DNA of 64,000 nt, from NCBI RefSeq assembly GCF_020037475.1, contig NZ_JAIQDB010000009.1, positions 1 through 64,000 on the forward strand, read 5' to 3'. The translations under genes were made by a program, and so were the position numbers. Below the pieces are notes generated by a model. That model made no database searches and was not told the origin of the DNA. It saw only the letters and a list, made by a program, of their open reading frames with translations. Within the stretch, counting starts at the first letter, position 1. Each line of letters opens with the position of its first letter. Shown here in pieces: positions 1 through 9,380 of this stretch. This stretch comes from Sutcliffiella deserti (GTDB lineage Bacteria > Bacillota > Bacilli > Bacillales > Bacillaceae_I).

Positions 1-660
1 ATGTACTTACTTCACTCTGGAATGGACATCATCCCGCACCATCCCCTCTTTTCATGTACTTACTTCACTCCGGAATGGACATCATCCGGCACCAACTTCA
101 CTTTTCATGTACTTACTTCACTCTGGAATGGACATCATCCGCTGCCACCTCCTCTTTTCATGTACTTACTTCACTCTTCAATGTACATCATCCGCAACCA
201 ACTTCACTTTTCATGTACTTACGTCACTCTGGAATGGACATCATCCCGCACCATCCCCTCTTTTCATGGACTAACTTCACTCCGGAATGGACATCATCCC
301 GCACCAACTTCACTTTTCATGTACTTACTTCACTCTGGAATGGACATCATCCGCTGCCAACTCCTCTTTTCATGTACTTACTTCACTCTTCAATGTACAT
401 CATCCGCAACCAACTTCACTTTTCATGTACTTACTTTGCCCTGGAATGGACATCATCCGCTCCCAACTCCTCTTTTCATGTACTTCCTTCACTCTTCAAT
501 GTACATCATCCGCAACCTCCTCCTCCCTTCATGTACTTACTTCTCTCTGGAATGGACATCATCCGCTCCCAACTCCTCTTTTCATGTACTTACTTTGCCC
601 TGGAATGGACATCATCCGCAACCTACTCCTACCTTCATGTACTTACTTCACCCCTGTTCA
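1..660. repeat. 53-bp tandem repeat array 1
   Basis: Twelve complete 53-bp units start at 1, 54, 107, 160 and so on to 584, and a partial unit starts at 637. Each begins ATGTACTTAC and carries GGACATCATCC or GTACATCATCC about 22 bp later. Units 1-4 and 5-8 form a 212-bp higher-order repeat: in both quartets the fourth unit has the AATGTACATCATCC variant. The array runs off the left edge of the window. All three plus-strand frames are open because the units lack stops, but 53 is not a multiple of 3, so every frame reads the same three-unit cycle. This looks like a non-coding satellite-like array. It lies beyond the yrzB terminator at 757-797. Confidence 0.93.
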
Positions 661-756
661 TTACAACTGAAGAACTAGCGCAGAGGAAAGTGAAGTTCAA
701 ATATTATTGTCAACGGACCCAGACACCCCGCCAAAAAATTTGCATTCTTATCAAAT

Positions 757-797
757 AAAAAAAACAATCCAGAACTTGTCCTGGATTGCTTTTTTCG
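757..797 (-). terminator. Rho-independent terminator after yrzB
   Basis: Read on the minus strand, AGCAATCCAG and CTGGATTGTT form a stem around a short loop and are followed by a run of T. It ends the ireB-ruvX-yrzB unit. Confidence 0.88.
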
Positions 798-813
798 TCG
801 TATTGGAGAAGAC

Positions 814-1101
814 TTATTCTTCTTCGTCCTCAGCCATGAATGTGTTTAGCATTTCTTCGATCATATCCCACTCTTCATCTGTTTCTACAGGCTGAAGTTC
901 ACCTTCTTGGTTTTCTTCGTTAGGTAAGAAGCTAGATGCGTGGATTTCGATATCATCTTCATCGTCGTTTTCAGCGCCGATTGGATAATATAGAACGTAT
1001 GACTTTCCGAATTCTTCTGATTCAAATGTAAACAATACTTCACAAAGTTGTTCGTTACCGTCTTCATCTACTACTGTAATTTGTTTTTCTCCATGTTCCA
1101 T
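814..1101 (-). CDS. yrzB: DUF1292 family protein YrzB
   Basis: A 95-residue acidic protein of the DUF1292 family, whose biochemical role is not known. It starts [18 protein letters not shown] and has the family pattern of a short beta-rich core followed by a Glu/Asp-rich tail ending in AEDEEE. The ATG at 1101 is preferred over a GTG nine bases upstream because AGGTG lies six bases before it. It follows ruvX by 15 bp and is the last gene of the ireB-ruvX-yrzB group, as in other Bacillaceae. The identification rests on sequence similarity recalled from B. subtilis YrzB and on gene order. Confidence 0.9.
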   Translation of the reverse strand: MEHGEKQITVVDEDGNEQLCEVLFTFESEEFGKSYVLYYPIGAENDDEDDIEIHASSFLPNEENQEGELQPVETDEEWDMIEEMLNTFMAEDEEE

Positions 1102-1116
1102 TCTATTCACCTCATA

Positions 1117-1533
1117 TTATTGTTGACTATCCAGGTAGCCTTGAAGAATTACTGATGCAGCCATTTTGTCAATTACCAGTTTTCTCTTTTTTCTACTTAC
1201 GTCAGCAGAAATCAATATTTTTTCTGCTGCTACAGTAGAAAGTCTTTCATCCCAATAAACGACAGGCAACCCGGTCTTAGCAGTAAGCATTTCACCATAA
1301 TGCTTACTTGCTTCGCCCCGTGGCCCAATGGTTCCATTCATGTTCTTTGGCATCCCAATTATGACTTTTTCCGGCTTGTATTCAGCAATAATCTGTTTTA
1401 ATCGCTTAAAGCCAAGGTTTTTTACTGCTTCATCAATTTTTATCGTTTCCAATCCTTGCGCAGTCCATCCCATTTCATCGCTGATGGCAACACCTACTGT
1501 TTTGGAACCAACATCTAAGCCTAAAATTCGCAT
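1117..1533 (-). CDS. ruvX: Holliday junction resolvase-like / pre-16S rRNA nuclease RuvX (YqgF)
   Basis: A 138-residue RNase H-fold nuclease of the YqgF/RuvX family. In E. coli the homologue trims the 5' end of pre-16S rRNA; a Holliday-junction resolvase role was the older proposal. The N-terminal [16 protein letters not shown] carries the first catalytic Asp in the usual LDVGSKTVG context. [13 protein letters not shown] in the second half holds the conserved DERxST motif, and the C-terminal [12 protein letters not shown] helix supplies the last acidic site as IDKMAA. A GGAG sequence six bases upstream supports the ATG at 1533. It sits 3 bp after ireB and is probably co-transcribed with ireB and yrzB. 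Confidence 0.95.
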   Translation of the reverse strand: MRILGLDVGSKTVGVAISDEMGWTAQGLETIKIDEAVKNLGFKRLKQIIAEYKPEKVIIGMPKNMNGTIGPRGEASKHYGEMLTAKTGLPVVYWDERLSTVAAEKILISADVSRKKRKLVIDKMAASVILQGYLDSQQ

Positions 1534-1536
1534 CTG

Positions 1537-1803
1537 CTACTCCTTGCGGTGTTGGTCTAGATAAGACTTTACTAATTCTTCAATTAGCTCGTCCCTCTCA
1601 ATTTTACGTATTAATGATCTCGCGTCTTTATGACGTGGAATGTATGCAGGATCTCCTGAAAGCAGGTAGCCAACAATCTGGTTAATCGGGTTGTACCCTT
1701 TTTCGTCCAGTGCCTCATACACAGTTGTTAATACTTCATTTACATTGGCTTCCATTGTGTCTTCTTGGAAGCTAAACTTCATCGTTTTGTCAAAGGAGCT
1801 CAT
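1537..1803 (-). CDS. yrzL: IreB family regulatory phosphoprotein (YrzL)
   Basis: An 88-residue protein of the IreB (UPF0297) family. The Enterococcus homologue is a substrate of the PASTA-domain kinase IreK and helps set cephalosporin tolerance; that role is only an inference here. The sequence [30 protein letters not shown] and [17 protein letters not shown] is the strongly conserved family core. There are three consecutive candidate starts. The ATG at 1803 gives the family length and has GAGAGGTG six bases upstream. It is the first gene after alaS (77 bp gap) and is followed closely by ruvX. Confidence 0.93.
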   Translation of the reverse strand: MSSFDKTMKFSFQEDTMEANVNEVLTTVYEALDEKGYNPINQIVGYLLSGDPAYIPRHKDARSLIRKIERDELIEELVKSYLDQHRKE

Positions 1804-1880
1804 CATTTGCACCTCTCTTTTAGACTTCAAATTTCTGCTTGTAAATTGTTACTTTTATTGTACACCAAAATTCTTCAATG

Positions 1881-4514
1881 TTAAACGGATTTTATCCATT
1901 CTTCTACACATTGTAGAGCATTGTCGACTTGTTCAGGATTTTTCCCGCCAGCTTGGGCCATGTCTGGACGCCCTCCGCCACCACCGCCGCAGCGTGTTGC
2001 AACTTCTTTCACAATTTTTCCGGCATGATACCCTTTTTCAATTAAGTCTTTTGTAACACCAGCAGATATATTAACTTTACCATCCTGAATACTTGCTAAT
2101 ACTATAATAGCAGAACCTAGCTGGTTTTTTAAATCATCCACCATCGAGCGCAAATTATTCATGTCAGTTCCGGCTACCTTACTAACTAGCATCGTTACCC
2201 CATTTACTTCTTTCGTATTACTAGAAAGATTAGATGCTTCAATATTTCCTAATTTTGAAGCAAGCGATTGATTTTCTCTTTGAAGCTCTTTAATTTCTGA
2301 TAACAAGACATCGATTCGGTTCCCAACTTCTTGAGGCTTTGTTTTCAGTTTAGAAGCAGCGGTTTTCAACAGTTGCACCTGTTCGTTTAATGAACGATAA
2401 GCTCCTTCCCCTGTTACAGCTTCAATTCGGCGAGTTCCAGCACCAATTCCCGATTCTGAAAGGATTTTAAATAGACCAATACTTGAAGTGTTGGATACAT
2501 GGCAACCTCCACAAAGTTCTAAACTATAGTCTGCCACTTGCACTACGCGAACAATATTGCCATATTTTTCACCAAATAGTGCCATCGCACCCATCGCTTT
2601 TGCCTCGTCTAGTGACTTGTATTCCATCTTCACATCTAGGCTTGCCCAGATTTTTTCATTAACAATGGCTTCAATTTTCTCCATTTCTTCTTCTGTAACT
2701 TGTCCAAAATGAGAAAAATCGAAACGCAGGCGCTCTCCTGTAACAAGGGAACCTGCCTGATTTACGTGAGTGCCTAATACATCTTTAAGTGCTTGATGTA
2801 AAAGGTGGGTTGCCGTGTGGTTCTTCACGATATGAGCTCGACTCATGGAATCCACTTCTGCTCGAACCGTTTCCTCCAGTTTCAGAACACCTTGCTCGAT
2901 GACGATCGTATGCAGATTTTGCCCATTTGGTGCTTTTTTAACTTCTTTAACAAACGCTCTTCCATTTTCCCCTGCAATGTAACCATGGTCCGCTATTTGT
3001 CCGCCACTTTCTGCATAGAATGGAGTTTCCGCAAGAATGATCTGGACTTCTTCACCAACTTCCGCCTGTTTTACAAGCTCTCCTTGTTTGACGAGTACGG
3101 AAATCGTGGTCGTCGTTGTAAGATTATCATAGCCAACAAAGGTACTCTCGGCTTGGATATCGCCTAATACACCTGACTGGACCTGCATCGAGTCTACATC
3201 CTGGCGAGCTGATCGTGCACGCTCTCGTTGGAGATGCATTTCTTTTTCAAAACCTGCATGATCTAGTTTCATTCCTTGTTCTTCCACATACTCTTCCGTT
3301 AATTCGACTGGAAAGCCATACGTGTCATAAAGGCGGAAAGCATCTGCTCCAGAAATGATTAGTTCTCCTTCTTCTTTTGCTTTTGAAATCACGGTGGACA
3401 AGATAGCCAAACCATCGTTTAATGTTTCATGGAACCGCTCTTCTTCTGTTTTGATGACGCGTTGAATAAAGTCTTGTTTTGCTTTTACTTCAGGATAGAA
3501 TTCTACCATGACTTCTGCTACCACCGGTACAAGCTCATACATGAATGGTCGGTTGATTCCAAGTTGTTTTGCATAACGGACGGCTCTTCTAAGTAAACGG
3601 CGAAGGACATATCCGCGACCTTCATTGGAAGGCAATGCCCCATCTCCAACAGCAAAGGTAACCGTTCGGATATGATCTGCCACTACTTTGAATGCTACGT
3701 CTTTTTCTAAATCTGTACGGTATTTTTCTCCAGAAACACTTTCTGTTGCTTCAATAATTGGAATAAATAGATCTGTATCAAAGTTTGTCGGCACATCTTG
3801 GATGACAGAAACCATCCGCTCTAATCCCATACCTGTATCAATGTTCTTTTTCGGCAGAGGGGTATATGTTCCATCTGGATTATGATTGAACTCCGAGAAT
3901 ACAAGATTCCATATTTCCAAATAGCGCTCATTTTCTCCGCCGGGGTATAATTCAGGATCAGACTCATCATTCCCATAAGCTTCACCACGATCATAGAATA
4001 TTTCGGTATTAGGACCACTTGGGCCCTCTCCAATATCCCAGAAATTCCCCTCTAGTCTGATAATTCTTTCTGCAGGTACGCCGATTACCTCATTCCAATA
4101 GTTGTAAGCTTCGGTGTCTTCCGGATGGATGGTCACAGAAAGCTTTTCAGGATCAAAGCCGATCCAATCTTTGCTCGTTAGGAATTCCCATGCCCAATCA
4201 ATCGCTTCTTTTTTAAAATATTCACCAATAGAAAAATTCCCTAACATCTCGAAGAATGTATGATGACGTGCCGTCTTTCCTACATTTTCAATATCATTCG
4301 TCCGTATTGATTTTTGTGCATTACAGATTCGAGGGTTTTGTGGGATCACTCTACCATCAAAATATTTTTTCAATGTAGCAACACCACTATTTATCCATAA
4401 TAAGGATGGATCTTCGTGTGGTACAAGTGGTGCACTAGGTTCTACCGAATGACCTTTTTCTTTAAAGAAATCTAAAAACATTTGTCTAACTTGTGCAGAT
4501 GATAAGTGTTTCAT
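1881..4514 (-). CDS. alaS: Alanine-tRNA ligase
   Basis: Full-length alanyl-tRNA synthetase of 877 residues, which charges tRNA-Ala in the cytosol. The N-terminal class II catalytic domain starts [17 protein letters not shown]. The editing domain has the zinc-binding HTATH motif near residue 563 and CGGCH near 668. The C-terminal C-Ala domain ends with a Gly-rich GGGGGGRPD stretch near 843. The open frame continues 50 codons upstream, but those codons come from the T-box leader. The ATG at 4514 is chosen because AGGAGGAAG precedes it and it matches the family start. Expression is expected to respond to uncharged tRNA-Ala through the T-box at 4643-4890. Confidence 0.97.
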   Translation of the reverse strand: MKHLSSAQVRQMFLDFFKEKGHSVEPSAPLVPHEDPSLLWINSGVATLKKYFDGRVIPQNPRICNAQKSIRTNDIENVGKTARHHTFFEMLGNFSIGEYFKKEAIDWAWEFLTSKDWIGFDPEKLSVTIHPEDTEAYNYWNEVIGVPAERIIRLEGNFWDIGEGPSGPNTEIFYDRGEAYGNDESDPELYPGGENERYLEIWNLVFSEFNHNPDGTYTPLPKKNIDTGMGLERMVSVIQDVPTNFDTDLFIPIIEATESVSGEKYRTDLEKDVAFKVVADHIRTVTFAVGDGALPSNEGRGYVLRRLLRRAVRYAKQLGINRPFMYELVPVVAEVMVEFYPEVKAKQDFIQRVIKTEEERFHETLNDGLAILSTVISKAKEEGELIISGADAFRLYDTYGFPVELTEEYVEEQGMKLDHAGFEKEMHLQRERARSARQDVDSMQVQSGVLGDIQAESTFVGYDNLTTTTTISVLVKQGELVKQAEVGEEVQIILAETPFYAESGGQIADHGYIAGENGRAFVKEVKKAPNGQNLHTIVIEQGVLKLEETVRAEVDSMSRAHIVKNHTATHLLHQALKDVLGTHVNQAGSLVTGERLRFDFSHFGQVTEEEMEKIEAIVNEKIWASLDVKMEYKSLDEAKAMGAMALFGEKYGNIVRVVQVADYSLELCGGCHVSNTSSIGLFKILSESGIGAGTRRIEAVTGEGAYRSLNEQVQLLKTAASKLKTKPQEVGNRIDVLLSEIKELQRENQSLASKLGNIEASNLSSNTKEVNGVTMLVSKVAGTDMNNLRSMVDDLKNQLGSAIIVLASIQDGKVNISAGVTKDLIEKGYHAGKIVKEVATRCGGGGGGRPDMAQAGGKNPEQVDNALQCVEEWIKSV

Positions 4515-4642
4515 CTTATTCTTCCTCCTTTTTCTGATAGGCTGTTTTCCAAGCCATTGCGTAAAGATTATAAAAAGAGCACGACAGCGCGAGTTGTACC
4601 AACTTGCGTAGAGTAACAATCCATGCGAATATTGCCAGCCAA

Positions 4643-4890
4643 AACAAAAAACTCCCGTCCCCAATAACAGGGACGAGAGTATTCTCGCGGTACCACCCTG
4701 ATTATGGTAGAAAAGTTTCTACCATCTCTCAGATGCTTTAACGGTGCATACCGGCAGGATTTTATTCTGCACTCTGGATTAGCGTTCTGTTACACTTCAT
4801 TTTAGAATTCTTTCAGCCAAGGAATTCTTCTCTTTTAAAATGGGCTGTAACATACTCGATCCTTCTTTGAATTAAAATATGTATTTGTTA
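4643..4890 (-). promoter_or_regulatory. T-box leader of alaS (alanine specifier)
   Basis: Minus-strand leader with the conserved antiterminator sequence GGGTGGTACCGCG at 4685-4699, followed by a terminator stem ACTCTCGTCCC / GGGACGGGAGT and a T run at 4643-4682. The likely specifier is GCT (Ala) at 4781-4783, in the context GAACGCTAATCC. Uncharged tRNA-Ala pairing with the T-box bulge would favour antitermination. The 5' boundary is approximate. Confidence 0.93.
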
Positions 4891-4960
4891 GGCTCTTTTG
4901 CTCGTAATAATATCAAAAACAACCAGTTGTAAAGATTATATGAGAGGTCATGCCTATTTG

Positions 4961-6019
4961 TCAATGATTGATAAAGTGGCTGCTTATATGAGTGATGGTA
5001 ACCTTTAAAACCGCAAAAATAGGGACGGCTAAAATGAGACCCACCACACCGCCAATTTCCCCTCCAATGAGCAATGCTAAAATAATTAAGACTGGGTGGA
5101 TATGAAGACTTTTTCCGACTATAAGTGGTGAAAGTATATTTCCTTCTATAAATTGCAATCCAAAGATAATAATTAACACAAAGATCACCATTTTTACTGA
5201 AATGGTAGCTGCTATAATAACTGCTGGAAAGGCACCGATAATTGGCCCAAAGTATGGGATGATATTAGTTATTCCAATAATGATGCCAAGTACTAGTGGA
5301 TATTTCATTCCAACTAACCAAAGGCTAATGGTCGCCAGTCCTCCAATGATAATACAAACCGTTAACTGGCCTCTTATGTAGCTTCCTAGAGATTTATCAA
5401 CATCCTTTAAAAATAACATTCCAGATTGGCGCCATTTCCGAGGAGTCAGGTACCACATCGTTTTTTTTACTTGATCAAAATCTTTGAGAAGATAGAAGAC
5501 AATAAACGGGATGACGATAATAATGAAGAAGGAATTGATTATCCCTTTTAAACCTGAAATTACTTTTACAAGCAGATTTGAAAGCATTCCCTCGAATTCC
5601 GTAAAGGTCTGGTCCACCCTTTCGTGAATGCCATCAGGCCAACCTGATGTACTGCTATGTATCTGCTTTATCCAGTCGCTATAAATCCTGGAAAGGCGAG
5701 GGAAATTGTCCGACAGCTCCCATAGCTGGTCGATGATAATCGGAATTCCTTTATAGCCAATTAGTCCAAGCGCACCAAAGAAAATGAGGTAAATTAAAAG
5801 GATGGCCAACGGTCTTGGCACCCCTCTATTATAAGTGTACTCAACAATAGGGTGAAGAAGATAGGTTATAAAGATACTGATAAAAAAAGGGATACTTACC
5901 GTCATTATTACTTTTAGAACAGGGGTCCAGAACGGACTTAGTTTCATAAACACATATAAAATGATCATAACGAGTAGAAGTGTACCTAGGCGTAATAGCC
6001 ATTTCCACTGATTGTTCAA
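4961..6019 (-). CDS. yrrI: AI-2E family transporter YrrI
   Basis: A 352-residue integral membrane protein of the AI-2E (PF01594) transporter family. Members have been linked to autoinducer-2 export or to Na+/H+ exchange; the substrate here is unknown. The hydrophobic profile shows seven to eight membrane segments, starting with a hairpin near residues 8-60 and ending with the conserved C-terminal block IGGVVGLILAVPIFAVLKV. The central soluble stretch at about 90-150 is typical. The start is TTG at 6019, with AGGAGG eight bases upstream. It sits just upstream of alaS, as yrrI does in B. subtilis. Confidence 0.9.
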   Translation of the reverse strand: MNNQWKWLLRLGTLLLVMIILYVFMKLSPFWTPVLKVIMTVSIPFFISIFITYLLHPIVEYTYNRGVPRPLAILLIYLIFFGALGLIGYKGIPIIIDQLWELSDNFPRLSRIYSDWIKQIHSSTSGWPDGIHERVDQTFTEFEGMLSNLLVKVISGLKGIINSFFIIIVIPFIVFYLLKDFDQVKKTMWYLTPRKWRQSGMLFLKDVDKSLGSYIRGQLTVCIIIGGLATISLWLVGMKYPLVLGIIIGITNIIPYFGPIIGAFPAVIIAATISVKMVIFVLIIIFGLQFIEGNILSPLIVGKSLHIHPVLIILALLIGGEIGGVVGLILAVPIFAVLKVTITHISSHFINH

Positions 6020-6164
6020 GCGAAACGCCTCCTACTCGTTATTGTTTATTTAGTTGGAGTAATTTATACAGTGCTTTTAACTCTTGCGGAAAAGAGTATA
6101 ACAGCAATGAATGTAACGGGTGTAACAACTCTACGTAAAATGCAAAAATATATGCGTAAACAGC

Positions 6165-7526
6165 CTAACTAATAGATTGGATTGCATCTGATACAGTTCT
6201 TATTATAAATTGAAGATCTGCATCTGTTATTGATAGCGGAGGGGCAAGGGTAATCACATTGTTGTAGCCTGCAACCGTTGCACCATTTTTCCCGATAATA
6301 AGACCATTTTGTTTACAATAGGAAATAACATGGTTGATTTTATCAAGGCTAATCGGCTCTTTTGTATCTTTGTTTAATACAAGCTCTATTCCTACCAATA
6401 GCCCCTTTCCTCGCACATCTCCAACAAAGGAGTGGACGGATAGCCTGGATTTTAACTCACTTAGTAAAACCGCCCCTTTTTCAGCGGAACATTCTATTAG
6501 TCTTTCGTTCTCCATTATCTCCAAGTTTTTCAGGGCAAGCGCACACGAGGCAGGACTTCCTCCAAAAGTGTTTACATGACGTAAGTAATCATATTCCTCT
6601 GAACCTTTGAACTGCTCATAAATCTCCTTTTTCACAGCTGTTGCTGATAATGGCAGGTAAGCACTTGTTATCCCCTTGGCCATTGTGATAATGTCTGGTT
6701 TGACTCCATAGTTCATAAATCCAAATGGCTTGCCTGTGCGACCAAAACCGCAAATCACTTCATCTACTATTAGGAGAGAGCCATGCTTTTTGCAGACTTC
6801 CTCTACTGCCTTCATGTATCCATCTGGTGGGGTTAATATTCCTCCTCCTGTAATAATTGGCTCCATTATCATAGCAGCTATCGTTTCACTTAGCTCCCAT
6901 GTCATGGTCTGATCAATATCCTTCACACTCCGGAGATTTTCTGGGTCCGTTGTGAGCGGTTCTTCCATTCGGTATGTGTCAGGAGGGGCAACGTGTACAA
7001 AACCTGGTGCTAGCGGCTCGTATTTATATTTCCTCTGCGCCTGACCCGTTGCAGCCAAAGCCCCCATCGTATTTCCATGATAGGAACGATACCTTGAAAC
7101 AATTTTGTATCTACTCTGCTCACCTCGCTGTAAATGATATTGACGAGCAATTTTAAATGCGGTTTCGTTTGCTTCCGAGCCACTGTTGGAGAAAAAAATC
7201 ACATATTCGTCATTTAGCCAATCATTTAATTTCTTGGCTAATTTTATTGCTGGTTCATGACTTTGTGTTAAAGGAAAATACGCCAGTTTTTTTAACTGCT
7301 CATAGGCGGCTTCAGCAAGTTCGGTGCGCCCATATCCAATGTTGACGCACCAAAGCCCACTCATGCCATCCAAATATCGGTTTCCATCTATATCCGTCAC
7401 CCAGGCACCCTTTGCTTCCTTTACTACCATTGTTCCTTGAGGACTATAAGGTTTCATTGAATGCCATACAAACCGATCATCATCCGCTAACAAATCCTGC
7501 CCATTTGCCTGATCCATCTTCACCAA
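6165..7526 (-). CDS. Class III aminotransferase (beta-alanine/omega-amino acid:pyruvate type)
   Basis: A 453-residue PLP-dependent fold-type I, class III aminotransferase. The PLP lysine is K284 in MAKGITSAY, and the ring-binding Asp is D255 in VDEVICGFGRTG. SNSGSEANETAFKIAR holds the phosphate-binding segment. Within this cluster the natural substrate would be beta-alanine (or beta-aminoisobutyrate from thymine), giving malonate semialdehyde (or methylmalonate semialdehyde) for the neighbouring MmsA. That substrate is inferred from context; the family also includes omega-amino acid:pyruvate and taurine enzymes. Start choice is uncertain: TTG at 7526 has GGTGG six bases upstream, while the in-frame GTG (7523) and ATG (7517) are less well placed. 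It lies 65 bp downstream of mmsA. Confidence 0.88.
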   Translation of the reverse strand: MVKMDQANGQDLLADDDRFVWHSMKPYSPQGTMVVKEAKGAWVTDIDGNRYLDGMSGLWCVNIGYGRTELAEAAYEQLKKLAYFPLTQSHEPAIKLAKKLNDWLNDEYVIFFSNSGSEANETAFKIARQYHLQRGEQSRYKIVSRYRSYHGNTMGALAATGQAQRKYKYEPLAPGFVHVAPPDTYRMEEPLTTDPENLRSVKDIDQTMTWELSETIAAMIMEPIITGGGILTPPDGYMKAVEEVCKKHGSLLIVDEVICGFGRTGKPFGFMNYGVKPDIITMAKGITSAYLPLSATAVKKEIYEQFKGSEEYDYLRHVNTFGGSPASCALALKNLEIMENERLIECSAEKGAVLLSELKSRLSVHSFVGDVRGKGLLVGIELVLNKDTKEPISLDKINHVISYCKQNGLIIGKNGATVAGYNNVITLAPPLSITDADLQFIIRTVSDAIQSIS

Positions 7527-7540
7527 ATATATTCCACCTT

Positions 7541-7573
7541 TCGACAGGGGTTTGGCCCCTTTTTCCTTTTTTT
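7541..7573. repeat. Short hairpin GGGGTTTGGCCCC with T tract
   Basis: Plus-strand GGGG-TTTG-GCCCC followed by TTTTTCC and more T, lying between mmsA and the aminotransferase gene. A near-identical motif, GGGGTCTGCCCCC with TTTTACC, lies at 36525-36550. As a terminator it would act on plus-strand transcripts, although both neighbours are on the minus strand. It may be a small dispersed repeat. Confidence 0.5.
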
Positions 7574-7591
7574 AACACTCACTACATTCCA

Positions 7592-9058
7592 TTAGAAATC
7601 GAATCTGGAGGTGATCATTTTTTTTCGAGTGAAAAAATTCAGGCCGTCTTTTCCGTTTACGTGTAAGTCTCCGTAGAAGGAATCTTTCCAGCCTGAGAAC
7701 GGGAAGAATGCCATGGTGGCAGGGACACCCACATTGACTCCAATCATGCCTGCATCTGCCTCTTCTCTAAACTGTCTGACTGCCCTTGCATCCTTTGTAT
7801 AGATTGTCGCTCCGTTACCAAAGCGGGATTTTTCAATGTGCTGCAACGCTTCATCTAAATCTTTGGCGCGCAGCAAGCTCAGAACGGGAGCAAAGATTTC
7901 TTCTTTTGCTATCGTCATTTCAGGCGTAACATGATCAAAGATAGTAGGCCCAAGGAAGTTTCCTTCTGTTCGCTCTTCCATTTCTTTTCTGCCGTCACGT
8001 ATTAGCGAAGCTCCTTCCACTACTCCTTGGTTGATATAACCTAAAACCTTTTCCCTATGACTCTCCCGAATCACTGGCGTAAGAAGGACTTCTTCATCCA
8101 TGCCATTACCGATAGACATTGCATCTGCTTTTACTTTTAGCTCTTCGATAAACTTGTCATTGTCACCAACTACCACAACAGCGCTACAAGCCATACAACG
8201 CTGACCTGCACTACCAAACGCTGAAGTTAATATATGCTGTGCTGCTTTTTCTATGTCACAATCAGGCATCACAACATGATGATTTTTCGCTCCCGATAAT
8301 GCCTGCACTCGTTTCCCCATTGCTGCAGAACGCTCATAAACATATTTCGCCACGGGCTGAGAACCGACAAAGGAAATTGCTTTCACATCAACATGATCAA
8401 GCAAACCATTAACAACATCGTGTGCACCATGGATCACGTTTACTATCCCGTCCGGAGCACCCGCTTGTGTGAACAGTTCCACTAAACGATTAGCAAGCAA
8501 CGGAGTTCTCTCAGACGGCTTTAACACGAAGGTGTTGCCGCATGCCACCGCAAGAGGGAACATCCATAACGGAACCATCATCGGAAAGTTAAAAGGGGTG
8601 ATTCCTCCCACCACTCCCAAAGGATAGCGATACATACTTGAATCAATGTCCTCTGCGATATTGGACAACGTTTCACCCATTATTAATGTTGGCGTTGAAG
8701 CGGCAAACTCTACACATTCTAAACCTCTTTGCACTTCACCATACGCCTCTTTATATGCTTTTCCATTTTCCTTTACGATGAGTTTAGCCAGTTCTTCGTG
8801 GTGCTCCGTTAATAGGTGGTGATAGGAATACATAATTCTAGCCCTTTTTGGGACAGGGGTATTTTTCCATGTTTGAAAAGCAGCCTTTGCAGCTTCAACT
8901 GCGTCTTCTACATCCTCTCTAGTGGAAATTGGTACCTTTGCCAAACACTCATTTGTAGCAGGGTTTATAACATCAAGTACATCAGATCCTTTTGAATCCA
9001 CCCAAATTCCATTTATATAATTCTGTAAAACAGCTGTCTCTTTTGACGTCGTAGTCAT
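7592..9058 (-). CDS. mmsA: CoA-acylating (methyl)malonate-semialdehyde dehydrogenase
   Basis: A 488-residue aldehyde dehydrogenase of the MmsA/IolA branch. It oxidises malonate or methylmalonate semialdehyde with NAD+ and CoA to acetyl-CoA or propionyl-CoA. The catalytic Cys is C288 in GSAGQRCMAC. The family hallmark GGITPFNFPMMVPLWMFP and the C-terminal FPFSGWKDSFYGDLH are present. The upstream open frame is ignored, because ATG 9058 has AGGAGGT six bases before it. With the downstream aminotransferase it would complete conversion of beta-alanine to acetyl-CoA. IolA uses the same chemistry in inositol breakdown, but no iol genes are seen here. Confidence 0.93.
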   Translation of the reverse strand: MTTTSKETAVLQNYINGIWVDSKGSDVLDVINPATNECLAKVPISTREDVEDAVEAAKAAFQTWKNTPVPKRARIMYSYHHLLTEHHEELAKLIVKENGKAYKEAYGEVQRGLECVEFAASTPTLIMGETLSNIAEDIDSSMYRYPLGVVGGITPFNFPMMVPLWMFPLAVACGNTFVLKPSERTPLLANRLVELFTQAGAPDGIVNVIHGAHDVVNGLLDHVDVKAISFVGSQPVAKYVYERSAAMGKRVQALSGAKNHHVVMPDCDIEKAAQHILTSAFGSAGQRCMACSAVVVVGDNDKFIEELKVKADAMSIGNGMDEEVLLTPVIRESHREKVLGYINQGVVEGASLIRDGRKEMEERTEGNFLGPTIFDHVTPEMTIAKEEIFAPVLSLLRAKDLDEALQHIEKSRFGNGATIYTKDARAVRQFREEADAGMIGVNVGVPATMAFFPFSGWKDSFYGDLHVNGKDGLNFFTRKKMITSRFDF

Positions 9059-9130
9059 CCACGTACCTCCTAGATATTTTTTTGAATTTTTAGAACTTAT
9101 GACTATTATCCGACAAAATAGAAAGGCTTT

Positions 9131-9154
9131 CATTAGACATAATGTAAAACCATT
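9131..9154. promoter_or_regulatory. Candidate operator upstream of mmsA
   Basis: Read towards mmsA the site is AATGGTTTTACATTATGTC followed by TAATG. CATTA and TAATG form a short dyad. Nearly the same sequence, CGGTTTAACATTATGT plus ATAATGT, lies upstream of the beta-ureidopropionase gene (18806-18829). The two copies are 73 and 107 bases or more from their start codons. A PucR-type activator encoded next door is the natural candidate. The sequence differs from the B. subtilis PucR box known from the literature. Confidence 0.5.
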
Positions 9155-9380
9155 AGCCACTGCCTTTCCACATTATGAATAACAAGCTACCGGTGAAGCA
9201 CAATTATCAACACTTCTCTATATCAGCGCCTTCTATAACAAAAAACGCCAGTCTGCCTTCCATAATTCAAGAAAGCAAACCGGCAAAGGTTTTAGTCAAG
9301 CTATATCTCAACAAGGTGGTATCACATGCTGGGTCACAAATCACCGCAGCAAATTAAAGCTAAGAACTTTTTAATCTCTT

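Noticed and set aside
1..758. Repeat protein genes encoded by array 1
   Set aside because: All three plus frames are open because of unit composition; there is no ribosome binding site, and the encoded peptides are frame-rotated copies of one DNA repeat.
1881..4664. 927-residue version of AlaS
   Set aside because: The extra 50 N-terminal codons are read from the T-box terminator region; the ATG at 4514 has a strong ribosome binding site and the family N-terminus.
9175..9357. 60-residue plus-strand frame between pucR and mmsA
   Set aside because: No ribosome binding site and no recognisable protein; apart from the candidate operator, 9155-9380 shows nothing I can support.
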